Source of the DNA: Phenylobacterium sp.
GTDB taxonomy: Bacteria; Pseudomonadota; Alphaproteobacteria; Caulobacterales; Caulobacteraceae
Direction of reading: 5' to 3'
DNA length: 48,732 bases
NCBI RefSeq assembly: GCF_016793285.1
Contig: NZ_JAEUMO010000063.1
Span: 1 to 48,732 of the forward strand
Shown here: positions 1 through 8,320 of the stretch, piece by piece
Numbering within the stretch: the first letter of the stretch is position 1
Layout of the letters: each line of letters starts with the position of its first letter
Notes under the pieces: generated by a model
Databases searched by the model: none
Told to the model about the DNA's origin: nothing
Seen by the model: only the letters and a program-made list of their open reading frames with translations
Translations under genes and position numbers: made by a program

Positions 1-695
1 CCGGCTCGGCGGCGCTGGCCGCGGGCATGAACCTGCGCAAGGCCATCGCCGAGATGGCGACTGGCGATCCCGGCTCACCGCTGCATGCGGGCGATCCCGA
101 GGCCGTGACGTTCCAGGACGGCGTCGTCGCCCTGGAGAACCGCTCGGAGACGCTCAGCGACCTCATCCGCCGCGCGGCCCCCGGGGGCCTGACCGTAGAG
201 GGCGAGATCCGGCCCGCTCAGGACGCCCAGCGCTGGAGCACCCAGACCTACGGCGCCCACTACTGCGAGGTCGGCGTCGATACGGTGACCGGCGAGGTGC
301 GGGTGCGCCGCATGCTGGGGGTGTTCGCCGCCGGCCGCATCCTCAACGCCAAGACCGCCAAGAGCCAGCTCACCGGCGGGATGATCTGGGGCGTCGGCGC
401 GGCGCTGACCGAGGGCAACTCGGTCGACATGCGCTACGGTTCGCTGATCAACCAGGACCTGGCGCAGTACCTCGTGCCCGTCCAGGCCGACATCGGCGAC
501 CTCGACGCCATCATGCTGGACGAGGTGGACGACAAGGCGAACCCGATGGGCATCAAGGGCGTGGGCGAACTCGGGAACTCGGGCGCCAGCGCCGCGGTGG
601 CCAACGCGATCTACAACGCCGCGGGCGTGCGGGTGCGGGACTATCCGATCACGCCCGACAAGCTGCTGGCGGCGCTGATGGCGAAGGGGCTCTGA
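1..695 (+). CDS. Xanthine dehydrogenase/aldehyde oxidoreductase family, molybdopterin-binding subunit, C-terminal part
   Basis: This is the 3' end of a gene entering from the left; the frame is open from base 3, so the ATG at 27 is internal. About 230 residues remain. The sequence matches the C-terminal molybdenum-cofactor domain of the large subunit of PaoC/YagR-type aldehyde oxidoreductases and xanthine dehydrogenases: an ILNAKTAKSQLTGGMIWG stretch, and near the end GIKGVGELGNSG, where the GVGE glutamate is the conserved catalytic base at the Mo centre. These enzymes hydroxylate aldehydes or N-heterocycles and pass electrons through FAD and 2Fe-2S subunits, which should lie upstream. The substrate cannot be read from this fragment. 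Confidence 0.93.
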   Translation, partial: GSAALAAGMNLRKAIAEMATGDPGSPLHAGDPEAVTFQDGVVALENRSETLSDLIRRAAPGGLTVEGEIRPAQDAQRWSTQTYGAHYCEVGVDTVTGEVRVRRMLGVFAAGRILNAKTAKSQLTGGMIWGVGAALTEGNSVDMRYGSLINQDLAQYLVPVQADIGDLDAIMLDEVDDKANPMGIKGVGELGNSGASAAVANAIYNAAGVRVRDYPITPDKLLAALMAKGL

Positions 696-708
696 GACCC
701 GGCGGTCT

Positions 709-752
709 CGTTTCCGCCGATCGCCGCTCCGCAGAACAGCTATGCGGAAACG
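709..752 (+). terminator. Inverted repeat after the molybdoenzyme gene
   Basis: Perfect 9-base arms CGTTTCCGC (709-717) and GCGGAAACG (744-752) flank a 26-base loop, 13 bases after the stop codon. There is no T-run, so this is a possible factor-independent terminator or RNA-stabilising hairpin rather than a clear one. Confidence 0.4.
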
Positions 753-829
753 GGAATAGTCTCCGGCCGAGCTTAACCCTATCTCCTCCCTTGCCGGCGA
801 TGATGCCGACGGGACGAGGGGACGAAGAC

Positions 830-919
830 GTGAAACTCCTGCTGTGTACGGCAGCGTTGGCAGGCTCGCTGGGCCTGCTCCTGACCGACTGGGTCGGGCA
901 CGCCTTTCCCTACCTTTAA
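830..919 (+). CDS. Possible 29-residue hydrophobic peptide
   Basis: A GTG at 830 opens 29 codons ending TAA at 919. A GAGGGG sequence lies about 10 bases upstream. The predicted peptide is a short basic start (MKLL) followed by one hydrophobic stretch and the tail DWVGHAFPYL. That composition and the ribosome site fit a tiny membrane peptide, which is also seen in related genomes as unannotated small proteins. No family is recognised. It ends 5 bases before the converging response regulator stop. It could be chance; the coding signal is weak at this length. Confidence 0.35.
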   Translation: MKLLLCTAALAGSLGLLLTDWVGHAFPYL

Positions 920-924
920 GGCCG

Positions 925-1299
925 CTAGTCGCGGGTCTTGAGTTCGCCCAGGACCCGGGCGAGGTCGCCCTCGCGGAAGGGCTTCTGCAGCACCGGCGAG
1001 CCGCGATCGACATCGCGGATTCCCGCGTCGCCATAGCCCGTGGCGAAGGCGAACGGTGCGCCCTTCTCACGCAGGAGATCGGCGAGCGGGAAGATCGGCT
1101 GGCCGCCCAGGTTCACGTCGAGCACGGCGCAGTCGAGTTCGGCCTCCTTGGCCAGCTCCATGGCCTCGTCGAGGCGCGAGGCGGGGCCGACCACCGTGCA
1201 GCCGAGGTCGCTCAGCATGTCCTCGATCAGCATCGAGACCATCATTTCGTCCTCGACCACGAGGACCCGCAGGCCCTCCAGGTTCGCCTGGGCGCTCAT
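925..1299 (-). CDS. Single-domain response regulator (CheY-like receiver)
   Basis: This is a 124-residue protein consisting only of a receiver domain. E16 and D17 form the acidic pocket, D61 (AVLDVNLGG) is the phospho-acceptor, T87 is the switch residue and K106 (QKPF) the conserved lysine. The ATG at 1299 is chosen over an upstream ATG in the same frame because a GGAG lies just before it and the receiver fold starts immediately. With no output domain it must act by protein contact or as a phosphorelay sink. This subtype is often paired with HWE/HisKA2 sensor kinases in alphaproteobacteria. No kinase is next to it, so the partner is elsewhere. Confidence 0.88.
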   Translation of the reverse strand: MSAQANLEGLRVLVVEDEMMVSMLIEDMLSDLGCTVVGPASRLDEAMELAKEAELDCAVLDVNLGGQPIFPLADLLREKGAPFAFATGYGDAGIRDVDRGSPVLQKPFREGDLARVLGELKTRD

Positions 1300-1578
1300 C
1301 GTACCAACTCCGACACCGCTGGACCCTCGGGGGATATCCGGGCCCAATCCGGAATCTCTAGAGGATGTGCGACGGGTTGTCGCGGGCGCCCTTGCAACGC
1401 GTTCTGCCTATCGGTGATCGCTCGCGCGGTCGCCGAACCCGGCGCCATCGCTCGTCGGCCGGGCTCTCCGGGGTCGGCTTCCTGTGCGCACGCGCCGCAC
1501 CGGCTGCGACCCGGCGTCTTCGTGATTGCGAAACCAAATCGCGCGAGAACCCGTGCGCGTTGGTTGAGGCTAGAGTTC

Positions 1579-1788
1579 ATGTTCGACTTCACCGTGCGGG
1601 CCCGCAGCGGCCATTGGGTCCTGCAGGACGCCGAAAGTGGCGACCTGGGCGCCTACGACACCCGCGACGAGGCGCTGGCCGCGGCCGGCGACTGGATGCG
1701 CCTGATCGACATGCCCTGGCCGGTGCTGGTCTGCGACGCCGACGGCGAGTGGCACCAGACGCTGGTGGAGCCCACGCGGCCGCACTGA
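1579..1788 (+). CDS. Small conserved-type hypothetical protein, 69 aa
   Basis: ATG at 1579 to TGA at 1788. The peptide begins MFDFTVRARSGHWVLQDAESG and reads like a compact beta-rich protein with a central helix (YDTRDEALAAAGDWMRLI), resembling small DUF2188-type proteins that repeat W-x-V / A-x-x-A-x-x-W patterns. No signal peptide or membrane segment is seen. The 280 bases before it (1300-1578) contain no other supported gene and probably hold this gene's promoter and that of the divergent response regulator. The function is unknown. Confidence 0.65.
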   Translation: MFDFTVRARSGHWVLQDAESGDLGAYDTRDEALAAAGDWMRLIDMPWPVLVCDADGEWHQTLVEPTRPH

Positions 1789-1953
1789 GCAGGTTCCCGC
1801 ATTACGCCGCGTTAAAGTATTAAGTCGCCGTAATATTCTTAAATCGACGTCATTACTCCCTATTCACGGGTTTTCGCCCGGGTCCGGAAGTATTCATTCC
1901 CTCGCCGGCGGACAACACCGTCGGAAGCACAACCGCTGAGAGGGAATACCACA

Positions 1954-2274
1954 ATGACCAGGATGAACCTCGCTTCCCGGATCTCCGGCGTCGCCATGCT
2001 GGCGCTCGCGGCCCTCCCCATCGCCGCGCTGCCCGCCTCGGCCCTCGCCGCCACCACCGTGAAGGTGGCCGACATCAACCTTCTGACCCCCGAAGGCGTC
2101 GCCGCCTACCAGCAGCGCTCCGACGTTGCGGCCCGCAAGTTCTGCTCCCCCGAACGCACGGTCGCCGCCCGCCATAGCTGCAAGACCGGCGTGAAGGTCG
2201 AGCTCGAGGAAAAGATGGGCGCTCTGCGCACCGCCCAGCTCGAGCACGCCTCCCGGACCTTCGCCGCCCGCTAG
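1954..2274 (+). CDS. UrcA family exported protein
   Basis: A 106-residue precursor. Residues 1-33 form a signal peptide ending ALPASALA before ATTVKVADINLLTPEG. The mature part carries the UrcA-family pattern: a VKVADINLLTPEGVAAYQQR segment, then two cysteines around residues 64 and 80 (KFCSP ... HSCK) that could form a disulfide in the periplasm. AGAGGGA at about 1939-1945 is the ribosome site. The AT-rich stretch at 1800-1870 probably contains the promoter. UrcA proteins are common in Caulobacterales and sphingomonads, and their role is not established. Confidence 0.85.
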   Translation: MTRMNLASRISGVAMLALAALPIAALPASALAATTVKVADINLLTPEGVAAYQQRSDVAARKFCSPERTVAARHSCKTGVKVELEEKMGALRTAQLEHASRTFAAR

Positions 2275-2303
2275 CTCTCCCTTCGAAGCGGACGTGCGAA
2301 GGT

Positions 2304-2332
2304 GGGCTCAGGGCCGCCCCAGCCCTGAGCCC
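2304..2332 (+). terminator. Bidirectional terminator-like hairpin between converging genes
   Basis: Perfect 11-base arms GGGCTCAGGGC (2304-2314) and GCCCTGAGCCC (2322-2332) with a 7-base loop. It sits between the stops of the UrcA gene and the converging pirin gene, where a two-way terminator is expected. It lacks a T-run. Confidence 0.6.
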
Positions 2333-2344
2333 GGTTCGCGCCGC

Positions 2345-3043
2345 CTAGGCGGCGTCGACCAGCACGACTTCGGCGTCCTCGATCGCCCGGATCCGCAGGA
2401 CTGCCTCGTCCTTCACCGCCGCGCCGTCCCGGGCGTCCAGACGGACCCCGTTGACCTCCACGGCGCCGACCGCCGGCACCAGGTAGGCGTGGCGGCCATC
2501 TCCCAGCACGTACTCGGTCGTCTCGCCGGCCTTCAGCGTGGCCCCGGCCACCCGCGCATCGGTGCGGATGGGCAGCGCGTCGGCGTCGCCGGCGATGCCG
2601 CTGGCGAGGGTCACGAACCGTCCGGACCGGTCGCCCTTCGGGAAGGGCCTGGCGCCCCAGCCGGGCTTGCCGCCGCGATCCGTGGGCTCGATCCAGATCT
2701 GAAAGAGCGTCGTCGTCTCGGGCTCCAGGTTGTACTCGGCATGGCGGATGCCGCTGCCGGCGCTCATCACCTGCACGTCGCCCGCTTCGGTCCGGCCGTG
2801 GTTGCCCAGGCTGTCCTGATGGGTGATCGCGCCCTTTCGGACGTAGGTCACGATCTCCATGTCGGCGTGCGGGTGCGGCGGGAAGCCAGAGTTGGGCGCG
2901 ATCTCGTCGTCGTTCCACACCCGGATCGGGCCCCAGCCCATGTTGTCCGGGTCGTGATAGCCGGCGAACGAGAAATGGTGGCGGGCCTTGAGCCAGCCGT
3001 GGTCGGCGCCGCCAAGGCGCGCGAAGGGCCTCTTGTCGATCAT
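2345..3043 (-). CDS. Pirin family protein
   Basis: A 232-residue bicupin of the pirin/YhaK family. The metal-binding set is complete: H57 and H59 in FPPHPHADME, H101 and E103 in GIRHAEYN. Pirins of this type bind Fe or Ni; some show quercetin 2,3-dioxygenase activity and others act as redox-sensing cofactors, so the substrate is not predictable. The start is at 3043, where GGAGA precedes the ATG; 34 further upstream codons are open but lack a ribosome site. It is a single gene, unlinked to the second pirin at 14184-15053. Confidence 0.9.
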   Translation of the reverse strand: MIDKRPFARLGGADHGWLKARHHFSFAGYHDPDNMGWGPIRVWNDDEIAPNSGFPPHPHADMEIVTYVRKGAITHQDSLGNHGRTEAGDVQVMSAGSGIRHAEYNLEPETTTLFQIWIEPTDRGGKPGWGARPFPKGDRSGRFVTLASGIAGDADALPIRTDARVAGATLKAGETTEYVLGDGRHAYLVPAVGAVEVNGVRLDARDGAAVKDEAVLRIRAIEDAEVVLVDAA

Positions 3044-3254
3044 CGGTTCGTCTCCCTGCGACGCGCATCGCGCCGCGTTCGGGATGCAAGATAGGTTTCC
3101 ATTTCCGCAGATAAATCGGCCTGGATGCAGAAGATTATATCCCAATCGGAATGATTTCGCTGAGAGCGCGGCGCGTGGCCGGCGTTCCCTTCAGCGGCGG
3201 TTCATTACGGCGGCGCTTCTGTCACGCTGCAACACGCTGTGGAGGCTCACCCTC

Positions 3255-3866
3255 ATGACCAAGACCTTCTTCGCCGCCGCCCTGGCCGTCGCGGCCCTCG
3301 CGGGCGCCGCCGCGGCTCAGCCTTATCGCGGCGGATCGGCGACCCTCTACGAGCTGCCGAACTACCAGGGCCGTTCGGTGACCATCACCCAGTCGACGCC
3401 CGACCTCGGCAAGTGGCGCTTCAACGACCGCGCCCAGAGCGCGCGCTTCGAAGGCCGCTGGCTGGTCTGCGAGCACGACGACTTCAAGGGCCGCTGCCAG
3501 GAGGTCCGCGGCGACGTCCCCAACCTGCACACCTACGGCCTGATGGCCCAGGTCTCGTCGCTGGAGCCCGCCGGCGGCGGCCGTCCCGGCGGGCCCGGAC
3601 CCGGCCCCGGCCCGGGTCCCGGCTTCCCGGGCGGCGGCGCGCGCGGGATCGACGGCGCGACGAGCGTCTTCTTCCCGCGGCCGACGGTGCGCGGGTTCGA
3701 CGTGGCGGCGGGCGACCGCGGCGCCAACGCCTTCTGCCGCAGCCAGGGCCTGGGCCGCGCCGTGTTCTTCGACTCGAGCGCCCGCGCCGAGCGCGCCATC
3801 GGCCCCGACGGCGAGCCGGTCGGCCGCAGCGACGTCCTGCGCGATCTGCTCTGCCGGAAGTATTGA
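3255..3866 (+). CDS. Exported beta/gamma-crystallin-like protein
   Basis: A 203-residue precursor with a clear signal peptide (residues 1-22, ending AAAAQ). Residues 26-105 hold two Greek-key-like repeats of the beta/gamma-crystallin type (ATLYELPNYQGRSVTI and WLVCEHDDFKGRCQEVRG). A proline/glycine linker follows with repeated GP dipeptides. The C-terminal 70 residues form a separate small domain, shared with other alphaproteobacterial proteins of this type, with two cysteines and a run of basic residues at the end. Microbial members often bind Ca2+ and may stabilise envelope structure; that is family knowledge, not shown here. The ribosome site GGAGG is at 3241-3245. Confidence 0.82.
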   Translation: MTKTFFAAALAVAALAGAAAAQPYRGGSATLYELPNYQGRSVTITQSTPDLGKWRFNDRAQSARFEGRWLVCEHDDFKGRCQEVRGDVPNLHTYGLMAQVSSLEPAGGGRPGGPGPGPGPGPGFPGGGARGIDGATSVFFPRPTVRGFDVAAGDRGANAFCRSQGLGRAVFFDSSARAERAIGPDGEPVGRSDVLRDLLCRKY

Positions 3867-3875
3867 CGTGGCGGC

Positions 3876-3907
3876 GGCCCTCCTGCCCCTCTGCGGGCAG
3901 GAGGGCC
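3876..3907 (+). promoter_or_regulatory. Perfect hairpin burying the ribosome site of the cyclophilin gene
   Basis: Arms GGCCCTCCTGCCC (3876-3888) and GGGCAGGAGGGCC (3895-3907) are perfectly complementary over 13 bases with a 6-base loop. The ribosome-binding sequence AGGAGG (3899-3904) for the ATG at 3910 lies inside the right arm. The hairpin begins 10 bases after the stop of the crystallin-like gene, so it could be that gene's terminator, a translational lock on the next gene, or both. Confidence 0.7.
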
Positions 3908-3909
3908 TC

Positions 3910-4722
3910 ATGCTTCGTGGAATCCTGACCGCCGCCGCCGCGCTGATGCTGCTGGGCGCCGCGCCCGAGCCCGACTGGCGTCCGCTCGACCCCGACAACA
4001 CCCTCGTCATCTCGACCACCAGGGGCCAGGCAGTCGTCGAACTGCGGCCCGAGTTCGCGCCGAAGGGTGTCGAGCGGATCAAGCTCCTGGCCCGCGAGCA
4101 CGTCTACGACGGCCTGCAGTTCCACCGCGTGATCGACGGCTTCGTCGCCCAGACGGGCAATCCCAACAACCGCGACGGCGGGACCTCGGCCCACCCCGAC
4201 CTGCCGCCCGAGTTCAGCTTCCGCGTCGATCCCGCCATCGCCACCGTCGTCGTCGACCGCAGCGACGCGCGCGAGGGCTTCGTGGGCGCGACGCCGTTCC
4301 AGGCGGTCTCGGCCGGCGAGCAGAAGAGCCGCGGCGACGCCCGGCTTCGCGGCTGGGGCGCCTATTGTCCGGGCGTGATGGGCATGGGCCGCCAGGCCGA
4401 CCCGGGCACAGCGAACGCCGAGATCTTCTTCATGCGCGCCCCGGCGCGTCGGCTGGACCACGAGTACACGGTCGTCGGCCGCATCGTGTCGGGTCTGCAG
4501 GCGGTGAACGCCGTGACCGTGGGCGAGCCGCCGAAGGTCCCCGACCTGATGCTCAAGGTCCGCGTCATGGCCGACCTGCCCGCGGCCGACCGGCCCCGGC
4601 TGGAGGTCCTCAGCGAACGCGGCTCCGCGTTCCGCAAGGCGGTGTCTGACATCCAGCGGCTCAAGGGGCCGAACTTCTCCATCTGCGACGTTCCGGTGAC
4701 GACGCGCCCGCAACCGGGTTAG
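3910..4722 (+). CDS. Periplasmic cyclophilin-type peptidyl-prolyl isomerase
   Basis: A 270-residue protein with an N-terminal signal peptide (LTAAAALMLLGAAPEP). The cyclophilin core runs from about residue 30 to 225. F71-H72-R73 and Q81 in LQFHRVIDGFVAQTGNP match the catalytic FHR...Q set. An insertion around residues 105-150 makes the core longer than in small bacterial PpiA enzymes, and residues 230-270 add a tail ending with a cysteine-containing segment. It should isomerise Xaa-Pro bonds of envelope proteins. The start at 3910 is supported by AGGAGG six bases upstream, although that site lies in a stable hairpin. Confidence 0.88.
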   Translation: MLRGILTAAAALMLLGAAPEPDWRPLDPDNTLVISTTRGQAVVELRPEFAPKGVERIKLLAREHVYDGLQFHRVIDGFVAQTGNPNNRDGGTSAHPDLPPEFSFRVDPAIATVVVDRSDAREGFVGATPFQAVSAGEQKSRGDARLRGWGAYCPGVMGMGRQADPGTANAEIFFMRAPARRLDHEYTVVGRIVSGLQAVNAVTVGEPPKVPDLMLKVRVMADLPAADRPRLEVLSERGSAFRKAVSDIQRLKGPNFSICDVPVTTRPQPG

Positions 4723-4822
4723 CCCAGGCATCGTCCGGCGGCGCGCGCGCCTCTGACCTCCGCTATTGCCCGCAGCGGCCGACACGGGCCAGATCGCGCT
4801 TCGTCCCTCGCGGAGCGCGGCC

Positions 4823-6091
4823 TTGAAGTTCCTGAAATCCCTGAGCCTCCAGGTGCTGATCGCGCTGACGGCCGGTCTCGTCGTGGGCGCGGTCGCGGCG
4901 GCGTCAGGCGGACCGGGCGCGGCGGGCGTCATCGAGAGCATCGAATCCCTGGGCGGCCTCTGGCTCAATGCGCTGCGCATGACGGTCGTGCCACTGATCT
5001 TCGCGGTGCTCGTGACCGGCATCGCCCAGGTCGCGGACGCCGCCGCCACGGGCCGGCTGGCCGTGCGCGCGGTGATCTGGTTCGGCGTCCTGCTGCTGAT
5101 CTCGGCGCTGTTCTCGGTCGCCTGGTGCAACGGGCTGCTGGCGTTGTGGCCGGTCGACGAGACGGCCGCCGCGGCGCTCCGCGCCGGCGCCGGGGCCGCG
5201 TCCGAGGCGCCGCCCGCGCCCGACTTCGCCGCCTGGGTGAGAGGCCTGGCGCCGTCCAACCCGCTGAAGGCGGCGTCCGAGGACCAGATCCTGCCGCTGG
5301 TGGTGTTCGCGGTCTTCACCGGCTTTGCGATCACCCGGCTGCAGCAGGCGGCGGCGCAGTCGCTGGTCGCCGTCTTCCAGGCGCTCGGCGACGCCATGAT
5401 CGTGATCGTGCGCTGGGTGCTGATGGCCGCGCCCGTCGGCGTCTTCTGCCTGGCGCTCGGCGTCGGCCTGCGCACCGGCGCGGGCGCCGCCGGGATCATC
5501 GGCCAGTACATGGTGGTCGCCGCGTCGGCCGGGGCGATGATCACGCTGCTGGGCTACGTCATGGCGGTGACGGTGGCGCGCGTGCCGTTCGGCCGCTGGG
5601 CGCGGGCCACCGCGCCTGTGCTGGCCACCGCCTTCGCCACGCAGTCGTCGCTGGCGTGCCTCCCGGCGATGATCGAACGCGCGCGCGACGAACTCGACGT
5701 GCCCGAGCCGGTGGCGAACCTGATCCTGCCGCTGGCCGTCGCGATCTTCCGCATGACCAGCCCGGCCGTGAACCTCGCCGTCTGCATCTTCATCGCCCAC
5801 GTCTACGGCATCCAGCCCAGCCCCGCGCAGTACACCAGCGGCATTCTGGTGGCGCTGGCCATGGGGGTAGGCTCCATCGGGCTGCCGGGCCAGGTGTCGT
5901 TCATCATCAGCGTCGCCCCGATCTGCGCGGCGCTGAACCTGCCGATCGAACTCCTGCCGATCCTCCTGGCCGTGGAGGTCGTCCCTGACATCTTCCGCAC
6001 GCTCGGCAACGTCACCAACGACATGGCCGTCACCAGCGTGCTCGCGCGCGGCGAGGAGAAACGCGCCGCCGCGGCGTCTAGCCAAGCCTGA
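4823..6091 (+). CDS. Dicarboxylate/amino acid:cation symporter (DAACS family)
   Basis: A 422-residue inner-membrane transporter of the GltP/DctA (SDF) family. A TTG at 4823 gives a start KFLKSLSLQVLIALTAGLV that matches the family's usual N-terminus, with a GGAG-like site upstream; a TTG at 4766 would add 19 unlikely residues. Two re-entrant-hairpin regions are visible: AFATQSSLACLPAMI (serine-rich HP1-type) and MGVGSIGLPGQVSFI (HP2-type). FRMTSPAVNLAV stands where the NMDGT motif normally lies, so the NMDGT sequence is not conserved and substrate preference may differ from glutamate/C4-dicarboxylate carriers. It presumably imports an organic anion with Na+ or H+. Confidence 0.9.
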   Translation: MKFLKSLSLQVLIALTAGLVVGAVAAASGGPGAAGVIESIESLGGLWLNALRMTVVPLIFAVLVTGIAQVADAAATGRLAVRAVIWFGVLLLISALFSVAWCNGLLALWPVDETAAAALRAGAGAASEAPPAPDFAAWVRGLAPSNPLKAASEDQILPLVVFAVFTGFAITRLQQAAAQSLVAVFQALGDAMIVIVRWVLMAAPVGVFCLALGVGLRTGAGAAGIIGQYMVVAASAGAMITLLGYVMAVTVARVPFGRWARATAPVLATAFATQSSLACLPAMIERARDELDVPEPVANLILPLAVAIFRMTSPAVNLAVCIFIAHVYGIQPSPAQYTSGILVALAMGVGSIGLPGQVSFIISVAPICAALNLPIELLPILLAVEVVPDIFRTLGNVTNDMAVTSVLARGEEKRAAAASSQA

Positions 6092-6115
6092 TCGGTTCCG
6101 GCAGGTTCGCGCGCC

Positions 6116-6892
6116 ATGGCGCATGAACCGTTCTTTCGAAAAGAGGGCGACCTCTTCATCCCCACCCGGGCCGGCATCGGCCCGTGGACCGCAGACTCGC
6201 TGCACGGCCGGCTGATCATCGGCCTGCTGGGCGCCGAGATCGAGCGCCAGTACCGGACGCCCGAGTACATGCCCGCACGCCTGACGGTCGACATGTACCG
6301 GCTGCCCGACCTGTCGCCGGTCGAGGTGGTGACCCGCGTGGTCAAGGACGGCTACCGCATCAAGGTGGTCGACGCCGAGTTCATCTCGGGCGGGCAGAGC
6401 GCCGGACGCGCCACCTGCCAGCTCCTGCGCAGGACCGAGAACCCGCCGGGCAAGGTGTGGGCCCCCGACAACTGGGATGCGCCCAGCCCCGCCGACATGC
6501 CGCCGCCGGAGCAGAGGCCGATGGGCGGCATGTGGGACATGCGGCGGATCTCCGGCGACTTCGGCGCGCCCGGCCACCCGCGCCGTGTCTGGATGGCCGA
6601 GATCCGCGACCTGGTGGAAGGCGAGCCCTTCACGCCCTTCGCCCGTGTGGCCACCGCCGCAGACTTCGTCAGCCCCTTCGCCAACTCCGGCGACCATGGC
6701 CTGGGCTACATCAACTCCGACGTCACCATCTACCTGCACCGCGAGCCGGTGACCGACTGGGTGGGCTTCGACGTGACCGGCCACGGCGCGACCGACGGCG
6801 TCGCCATCGGCGAGTGCCGCCTCTACGACGAGCAGGGCGTGATCGGCGCCGCGAGCTGCACGGCCCTCGCCCAGAAGCGGAAGGTGAGCTAG
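6116..6892 (+). CDS. Thioesterase-like (double hotdog) protein
   Basis: A 258-residue cytoplasmic protein without signal peptide. An N-terminal hotdog half (residues 20-110; SLHGRLIIGLLGAEIER, PARLTVDMYRL) is followed by a second half (about 140-255; DHGLGYINSDVTIYLHREP, GECRLYDEQGVIGAASC), the layout of TesB-like acyl-CoA thioesterases. The final strand D-x-x-G-V-I-G-x-A-S is typical. It is followed 9 bases later by an aminotransferase gene, so the two are probably co-transcribed. Whether it hydrolyses acyl-CoA or is a binding/dehydratase relative cannot be told. Confidence 0.78.
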   Translation: MAHEPFFRKEGDLFIPTRAGIGPWTADSLHGRLIIGLLGAEIERQYRTPEYMPARLTVDMYRLPDLSPVEVVTRVVKDGYRIKVVDAEFISGGQSAGRATCQLLRRTENPPGKVWAPDNWDAPSPADMPPPEQRPMGGMWDMRRISGDFGAPGHPRRVWMAEIRDLVEGEPFTPFARVATAADFVSPFANSGDHGLGYINSDVTIYLHREPVTDWVGFDVTGHGATDGVAIGECRLYDEQGVIGAASCTALAQKRKVS

Positions 6893-6901
6893 CCAGCGGA
6901 C

Positions 6902-8065
6902 ATGTTCGACACGCTGCCCCGTCCGGAGGTCCAGGGCCTCCGCATGTCCAGGATCCGCGAGGTGGCGAACGCCGGCCTCGGGCGGGAGGACATCCTGGCC
7001 TTCTGGTTCGGCGAGTCGGACCAGCCGACGCCCGACTTCATCCGTGAGCCGGCGGCCAGGGCCCTGCTCGAGGGGCGCACCTTCTACACCCACAACCTCG
7101 GGCGCGCCGACGTGCGCGACTCGCTTTCCGGCTACCTGACACGCCTGCACCGGACGCCGGTCGGGACCGGGCGCGTGGCCATCACCAGCGCCGGCGTGAA
7201 CGCGATCCAGCTCGCCGCCCAGCTCGTCGTGTCGCCGGGCGACCGGGTCGTCGAGGTGGGGCCGATCTGGCCGAACGTGCCCGAGATCCCGAAGATCCTG
7301 TCGGCCAGCGTCGACATGGTCCCGCTGGAGCCGGCCCAGGGCCGCTGGCGGCTCGATCTCGACCGGCTGATGGACGCGCTGACGCCGGGCACGAAGGCGC
7401 TGGTGATCAACTCGCCGAACAACCCGACCGGCTGGATGATCCCGGCCGAGGACCGCGCCGCGATCCTGGAACGGTGCCGCCGGCACGGCATCTGGCTGGT
7501 CTGCGACGACGTCTACGAGCGCCTGACCTTCGACCGTCCCACCGCCCCGTCGTTCCTGCCTTTGACCACGCCGGACGACCGGATCATCGGGACCAACAGT
7601 TTCTCCAAGGCCTGGCGCATGACGGGCTGGCGCCTCGGCTGGATGGTCGTGCCGCCGAAGCTGATGGACGGGCTGGGCGTGCTGATCGAGTACAATACCT
7701 CCTGCGCGCCCGATTTCGTGCAGGAAGGCGCCAAGGCCGCGCTGGACTTCGGCGACAGCTACGTGGCCTCTGTCCGCGCCGAACTCGTGGCCGCCCGCGA
7801 CCAGGTGCTGACGGCGCTCCGCGCCATGCCGGGCGTCGAGGCGCCCCAGCCCGACGGCGGCTTCTACGCCTTCTTCCGCGTCGAGGGCTGCGCGGACTCG
7901 CTCGCGCTCTGCAAGGACCTGATCGACAAGGTGGGCCTGGGGCTCGCGCCCGGCTCGGCCTTCGGCGAGGAGGGCGAGGGCTGGATCCGCTGGTGTTTCG
8001 CCGCGCGGCCCGAGAAGAACGCCGCGGGCCTGGAGCGCCTCGCCAGCTACCTCGCGAACCGGTAG
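6902..8065 (+). CDS. PLP-dependent class I/II aminotransferase
   Basis: A 387-residue fold-type I enzyme. K236 ([15 protein letters not shown]) is the Schiff-base lysine; N174 in NSPNNPTG, D202/D203 and Y205 (CDDVYERL) contact the cofactor; a C-terminal arginine in WIRWCFA likely binds the substrate carboxylate. It most resembles aspartate/aromatic-type aminotransferases (AspC/AatA-like group). The exact amino acid is not predictable. The 3' end overlaps the converging DUF1294 gene by 19 bases. Confidence 0.9.
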   Translation: MFDTLPRPEVQGLRMSRIREVANAGLGREDILAFWFGESDQPTPDFIREPAARALLEGRTFYTHNLGRADVRDSLSGYLTRLHRTPVGTGRVAITSAGVNAIQLAAQLVVSPGDRVVEVGPIWPNVPEIPKILSASVDMVPLEPAQGRWRLDLDRLMDALTPGTKALVINSPNNPTGWMIPAEDRAAILERCRRHGIWLVCDDVYERLTFDRPTAPSFLPLTTPDDRIIGTNSFSKAWRMTGWRLGWMVVPPKLMDGLGVLIEYNTSCAPDFVQEGAKAALDFGDSYVASVRAELVAARDQVLTALRAMPGVEAPQPDGGFYAFFRVEGCADSLALCKDLIDKVGLGLAPGSAFGEEGEGWIRWCFAARPEKNAAGLERLASYLANR

Positions 8066-8319
8066 GCGGCGAAGGCCAGCACCGCCGCCTGCGCGGCGAC
8101 GATCGTCCAGAGCAGCGTCCGGAACGGCTCCTTGCGCGTCTTGTGGCGGAGCATCTGCTGCGCGGCGACCGCCGCGGGCGACCCGCCCAGCGCGGCCAGC
8201 AGCAGCAGGGTCCGCTCAGGCGTCCGCCGCTCCCGCCGGCCCGCCGCCCGCTTGTCGAGCGCGAAGGCCGCGAAGGTCCCGGCGTTGATCGCGGTCAGAT
8301 AGGCGGCCAGCGCGAGCAG
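8047..8319 (-). CDS. DUF1294 small membrane protein, no canonical start codon
   Basis: Reading the minus strand, a frame ending TAG at 8047-8049 encodes the DUF1294 signature: two or three hydrophobic segments around [16 protein letters not shown], then [17 protein letters not shown] and [10 protein letters not shown]. About 90 residues is the usual length. No ATG, GTG or TTG occurs in this frame between the upstream in-frame stop and the conserved core. The best candidate is a CTG at 8319, four bases past the start of the TGA of the preceding gene (8321-8323), which suggests reinitiation after termination. A sequencing error or a decayed start is the alternative. Function of the family is unknown. 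Confidence 0.72.
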   Translation of the reverse strand: MLALAAYLTAINAGTFAAFALDKRAAGRRERRTPERTLLLLAALGGSPAAVAAQQMLRHKTRKEPFRTLLWTIVAAQAAVLAFAAYRFAR

Positions 8320-8320
8320 C

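Noticed and set aside
3590-3640. Short GGCCCGG-type repeat in the crystallin-like gene
   Set aside because: It simply encodes the GP-rich linker; too short and irregular to be treated as a separate element.
3484-5544. A 686-codon minus-strand open frame
   Set aside because: It lies antisense to three well-supported genes, its translation is compositionally biased and matches no family. Long antisense frames are expected at this GC content.
4904-7486. An 860-codon minus-strand open frame over the symporter, thioesterase and aminotransferase genes
   Set aside because: Low-complexity His/Arg/Ala/Gly translation opposite three genes with clear motifs; a shadow frame.
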